Origin: Todiramphus chloris collaris | Lineage: Eukaryota > Chordata > Aves > Coraciiformes > Alcedinidae | DNA: 64,000 nt | Reading direction: 5' to 3' | Assembly: GCA_025345505.1 (NCBI GenBank) | Contig: JANVCC010000130.1 | Location: 9,324,641 to 9,388,640, forward strand | In this document: piece after piece, positions 60,801-64,000 of the stretch | How positions within the stretch are numbered: the first letter of the stretch is position 1 | Layout: each line of letters begins with the position of its first letter | The notes under the pieces: model-generated | Databases searched by the model: none | What the model was told of the DNA's origin: nothing | Seen by the model: the letters and a program-made list of their open reading frames with translations, nothing else | Made by a program: the position numbers and the translations under genes

Positions 60801-61778
60801 TCCAGGGTTGTGATCAGTGGCACAGAGTCTAGTGGGAGGCCTGTGGCTAGTGCAGGGGTCAGTAATGGGTCCAGTCTTGCTCAACATCTTCACAATTGAC
60901 ATATTCACCAATGTCCTGGATGAAGGGACAGAGTGTACCCTCAGCAAGTTTGATGATGATAAAAAATCAGAAGGAATGGCTGACACGCCAGAAGGCTGTG
61001 CTGCCATTCAGCAGGACCCAGACAGGCTGGAGAGTTGGGTGGAGGGGAACCTAATGAAGTTCAATGAGGGCAAATGTAGAGTCCTAGATCTGAGGAGGAA
61101 TAACTCCATGCACCAGTACTGGTTAGGGGTTGTCCTGATGGAAAGCTCTGAGACAGCAATGTGCCCTTGTAGCCAAGAAGGCCAATGGCATCCTGGGATT
61201 CAATAAGAAGAGTGTAACCAGCAGGTTCAAGGGAGGTTCTTCTCCCTCTCTACTCTGCCCTACAGAGGCCACATATGGAATAGTATGTCCAGTTCTGGGC
61301 TCCTCAGTTCAAGAGAGACCTGGAACTACTGAAGAAAGTCCAATGAAGGGCTACAAAGATGACTTGGGGACTGGAATATCTCTCGTAAGAGGAAAGGCTG
61401 AGAGACCTGGGCCTGTTTAGCCTGAAGAAGACTGAGAGGGGATCTTATCAATGCTTATAAATACCTAAAGCGTGGGTGTCCAGAGGATGTGGCCAGACTC
61501 TTTTCAGTGGTGCCCAGTGATAGGGCAAGGGTCAGTGGGCACAAACTACAACACAGGAAGTTTCACTTAAACATAAGGAGAAACTTCTGTACTTCTGAGG
61601 ATGAAAGAGCACTGGAACAGGCTGCACAGAGAGGTTGTGGAGTTTCCTTCTCTAGACACTTTCAATATCCACCTGGACACATTCCTGTGCAACTTCATCT
61701 AAGAAAACCTGCTTTGACGGGTCAGTTGGACCAGTTAATCCCCAGAGATCCCTTCCAAACTTTATCACTATGTGATTA
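60801..61778 (+). mobile_element. CR1 LINE, about 0.98 kb, 5'-truncated
   Basis: Begins with ATCAGTGGCACAGAGTCTAG and CAGGGGTCAGTAATGGGTCC and runs to GAGATCCCTTCCAAACTTTA followed by a worn tail TATGTGATTACT. Block order matches the copy at 25940-26896, including ACACGCCAGAAGGCTGTGCT. A deletion lies near 61150, where the GGAGAAGGACC-type block is missing. Confidence 0.93.
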
Positions 61779-61806
61779 CTCTCTCTCTCTGCCCTTGATG
61801 AACTAA
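60838..61806 (+). pseudogene. Broken CR1 reverse-transcriptase ORF
   Basis: The frame over 60817-61206 reads QGSVMGPVLLNIFTIDIFT, then CTLSKFDDDKKSEG and LESWVEGNLMKFNEGKCRVL. The catalytic motif reads FDDD at 60949-60960 instead of FADD. The three-residue-plus insertion IDIFTN after LNIFT looks like a local duplication of the NIFT word. The C-terminal part is open again in another frame from 61489. Frameshifts and deletions make it a dead LINE gene. Confidence 0.87.
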
Positions 61807-63014
61807 GCTGCATTTTCTTGCATAGAAAAAGTGATACCGCAAACCCATACACAAAACTGTGGGCTCCTGAAGCAGGACTGCTGACAGATGACAAGGTGGG
61901 TGTGAGAGGAAACCACACGTGATGGCACTGATTTGATTGCCCTGGCAAAGACATTGGCAGTGATTATCAAACCCCTGCATTATAGCCTGTAAACAGCAGA
62001 TTGTGGAGTCAGCAGGAAGAGCTGTATGAGTTGCTGGAGGTCTTGAACAAGATGCAGCATCCATTAGTAGTGACACACCAGTGGAAGGAAATGTGGCTGC
62101 ATTTTTAGGGACTCAATTAGCATTAGGCATACTTAATAAGGCAGGAATGCTTTTGAGAATTTGAGAGATGCTGAAACAGTAGAAGCTCAGGAAATAATCT
62201 GAAAGTTTTGCCTCTGGGTAAACTGGATGGACTATCTGGAAATGGGGAGGCAGTCTAGAAAGTAAAATAAGCAGCATGGATAACACAGCGTGTAACTCCT
62301 TGCCTTTAATATAAGTACAAGAGAAAATTTAGGAAAGAAGCTCATTTGAATATGGTAAACCTCGTCCTCCATGTTGTGAAGAAGAAAGGGGATAAAAACT
62401 GATTATTATGATAAGCTATGCAATATTTTCCTTTCCAAAAGGTCCAGCAAGACTTTTCTTATAGAGAAAAATGTCACATACATATTTAAAAGCCACAAGG
62501 CCATATGTTAGACTAATCTTAAAGTAAAAACTGGTAGAAAGAAGGATGGGAGTTGGAAGAAGCCAGTAGTAAAGGTATCTTACGAAGTGTCACACACTTC
62601 AGTAATCTCTTGCTTCAGTCACTCTTGCTTCAGTGAACCTTTTGTATTCAAATCGGTTTTCAGTACTGGAAGAGTTGTGTGTGAAATAAGCACATCTTGA
62701 CAATACAAATCCCTTTTACTTTTCTTAACAGCCAAAAGACTGCTGCATGATCTGATACAAGTGTTCCAGAAAATTAGTTTTCAAACTATAAGACTACTAA
62801 ATTGTAGATGCTAATTTCCCACCTTGTGGATTAATTATGAAAACTCGTTGTTAGAGATTAGATGGATGCTTAGTCTTGATGTCCACTCAAGACCCAATTG
62901 TGGAACTGCCAGCAGTGATTCACTGGTTTGGGCACAGGGATCCATTTCCATCATTAAGGTATGATGGAGATGTTAGTGGTACTTTATTTCACTTAAAGAA
63001 AGCAGATAAGGTTC
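61779..63014. other. Unique non-coding stretch
   Basis: A short CT run (61780-61791) follows the CR1 tail. A 15-bp tandem duplication (CTCTTGCTTCAGT twice, 62607-62636) is present. Minus frames of 100-102 codons at 61652-62076 partly overlap the CR1 and are not recognised. Confidence 0.5.
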
Positions 63015-63116
63015 TCTCCATCCTTGGATATACTCAAAACCTGAGTGGACACAGCCTGTGGCAACTGCTCTGCTTCATTATTCTCTGGGCAGAACTTTTG
63101 GGCTAGAGACCTCCAG
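63015..63116 (+). mobile_element. Short CR1-like 3' remnant
   Basis: CCATCCTTGGATATACTCAAAACC, then TGGACACAGCCTGTGGCAAC and GGGCTAGAGACCTCCAGAG follow the order of a CR1 3' untranslated region (compare GATCTCCAGAGG in clear copies). No octamer tail remains. The internal match is patchy, so it is an old copy. Confidence 0.55.
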
Positions 63117-64000
63117 AGCGGTAGCCCCTCAGTCATTAAGTAAAAACAGCATTTACTGTCATGCGGTGTTAGGTTTTTGGGGGATGTCTTGACACATTAA
63201 TGATTGGGATTTACAATTTTAGTGGGTACTAGAACAGAGTAAGAGGCAATATTAGAGTTACTCGGTTAACTCTATGGGTTGGGGTGTAATCCCTTAATGA
63301 AACATCGGTATCTAATAAATTCAGTTGCTCTCAGTTTTTGCCAGCCTCCAAGTCTGTTGCATAGAAGTAGAGGGTTGGTTGTTAATTAACAGTGTGGTTT
63401 TATTTCCTTATATGTTGCTGCAACTTTTTACTTAGGTTTTCTGTCAAAACTGAATTCATGTCAGCCTGCATATTCTTGAGTAGACTGTATAGAAAATTCT
63501 CCATAATATGTTGGGGTTTATAATGAGATTTCTGCAATGTTATACTGCTGTTCTACCTGACAAATAATTATTTTTTTTTATCTAATTCATTTGGTCCTAG
63601 CTACTGTTCTATGCAGAGAACAGAACAATATTTTTTCATGGAATATTTACAGTCCAAAAATATTTACCCTATTATAAGGGTAAGGTAAATGTTGCTTTAT
63701 AAATTGGAATATTTGTCATTCCATGGAGTTGTTTACCCTTCCCCAGAAATACATATGCAGTACAATGAGAGTATTTACCCTTCAATTTAACTAGCAAATA
63801 TTTGTAGGCCACCATCTTTTATGCCCACCACCTGCTCTCAAGGCATCTCACCGCCAAATTATTTTATTTCTCAGTTTCTTTTCATTTTTTTACGGTAAGT
63901 TGTTTGCTTCGAGATTTTCTATGTCTTTTCCTGAACTCTCTCCTTCCCATTCATCATCACATTTCTGCAAACACAGCACCAAGAAACAGGGTCAGGTTTC
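63117..64000. other. Unique non-coding stretch to window end
   Basis: No gene recognised. TTTACCCT-type words recur at 63663, 63732 and 63774, the first being half of a 7-bp hairpin (TTACCCT at 63664-63670, AGGGTAA at 63677-63683). A weak LTR-like stretch at about 63165-63361 is treated under rejected items. Confidence 0.5.

Noticed and set aside
63165-63361. Possible short LTR (TGTTAGG...TTGCA, with AATAAA-like TAATAAATTCAG)
   Set aside because: No target duplication, no TATA box and an unusually short length. Evidence is too thin to list as an element.

Overview
This window looks like bird nuclear DNA that is intergenic or lies inside a large intron. It is AT-rich and CpG-poor. All clear interspersed repeats belong to avian-type families: about fifteen CR1 (chicken repeat 1) LINE fragments, several ending in the typical ATTCTATG-type octamer tail, plus solo long terminal repeats of avian endogenous retroviruses. 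Two weak MIR-type SINE relics fit an old amniote background. The two LTRs that open with a GGGATAGAGTTAATTTTC-type block resemble an ERVL-like family common in neoavian birds, but I cannot name a species.

I found no host protein-coding exon, RNA gene, CRISPR array or operon. The longest open frame (176 codons, 13124-13654) is the end of a CR1 reverse-transcriptase ORF. Other frames over about 120 codons (39262-39657 minus, 39406-39774 plus, 49134-49514 plus, 50278-50649 minus) show no family I recognise and are probably chance.

Layout: 1-3.4 kb is unique sequence with a 27-bp tandem repeat and a hairpin cluster. 3.4-4.2 kb is a solo LTR with a perfect 5-bp target duplication and a CR1 nested inside it. 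4.3-12.3 kb is unique. 12.3-13.7 kb is the longest CR1. 15.0-15.5 kb is an internally deleted CR1 whose tail runs into an (ATTCT)n repeat broken by a 10-N assembly gap. 20.4-21.8 kb holds a plus/minus CR1 pair and another minus CR1. 25.9-26.9 kb is a second long CR1. 31.8-32.2 kb is a minus CR1, and 33.5-33.9 kb a class II-like solo LTR. 36.6-41.1 kb has three CR1 3' ends. 43.4-44.2 kb is a second ERVL-like LTR with a CR1 nested in the opposite orientation. 47.1-47.3 and 56.5-56.7 kb are MIR-like relics. 60.6-63.1 kb has a degraded CR1-like piece, a third long CR1 and a short CR1 3' remnant.

No genes work together here. The content is retrotransposon history: ERV insertion, loss of internal regions to solo LTRs, CR1 insertions into those LTRs, and simple repeats growing from CR1 tails. 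I did not find a credible new biological system. The findings below are structural oddities that can be checked.
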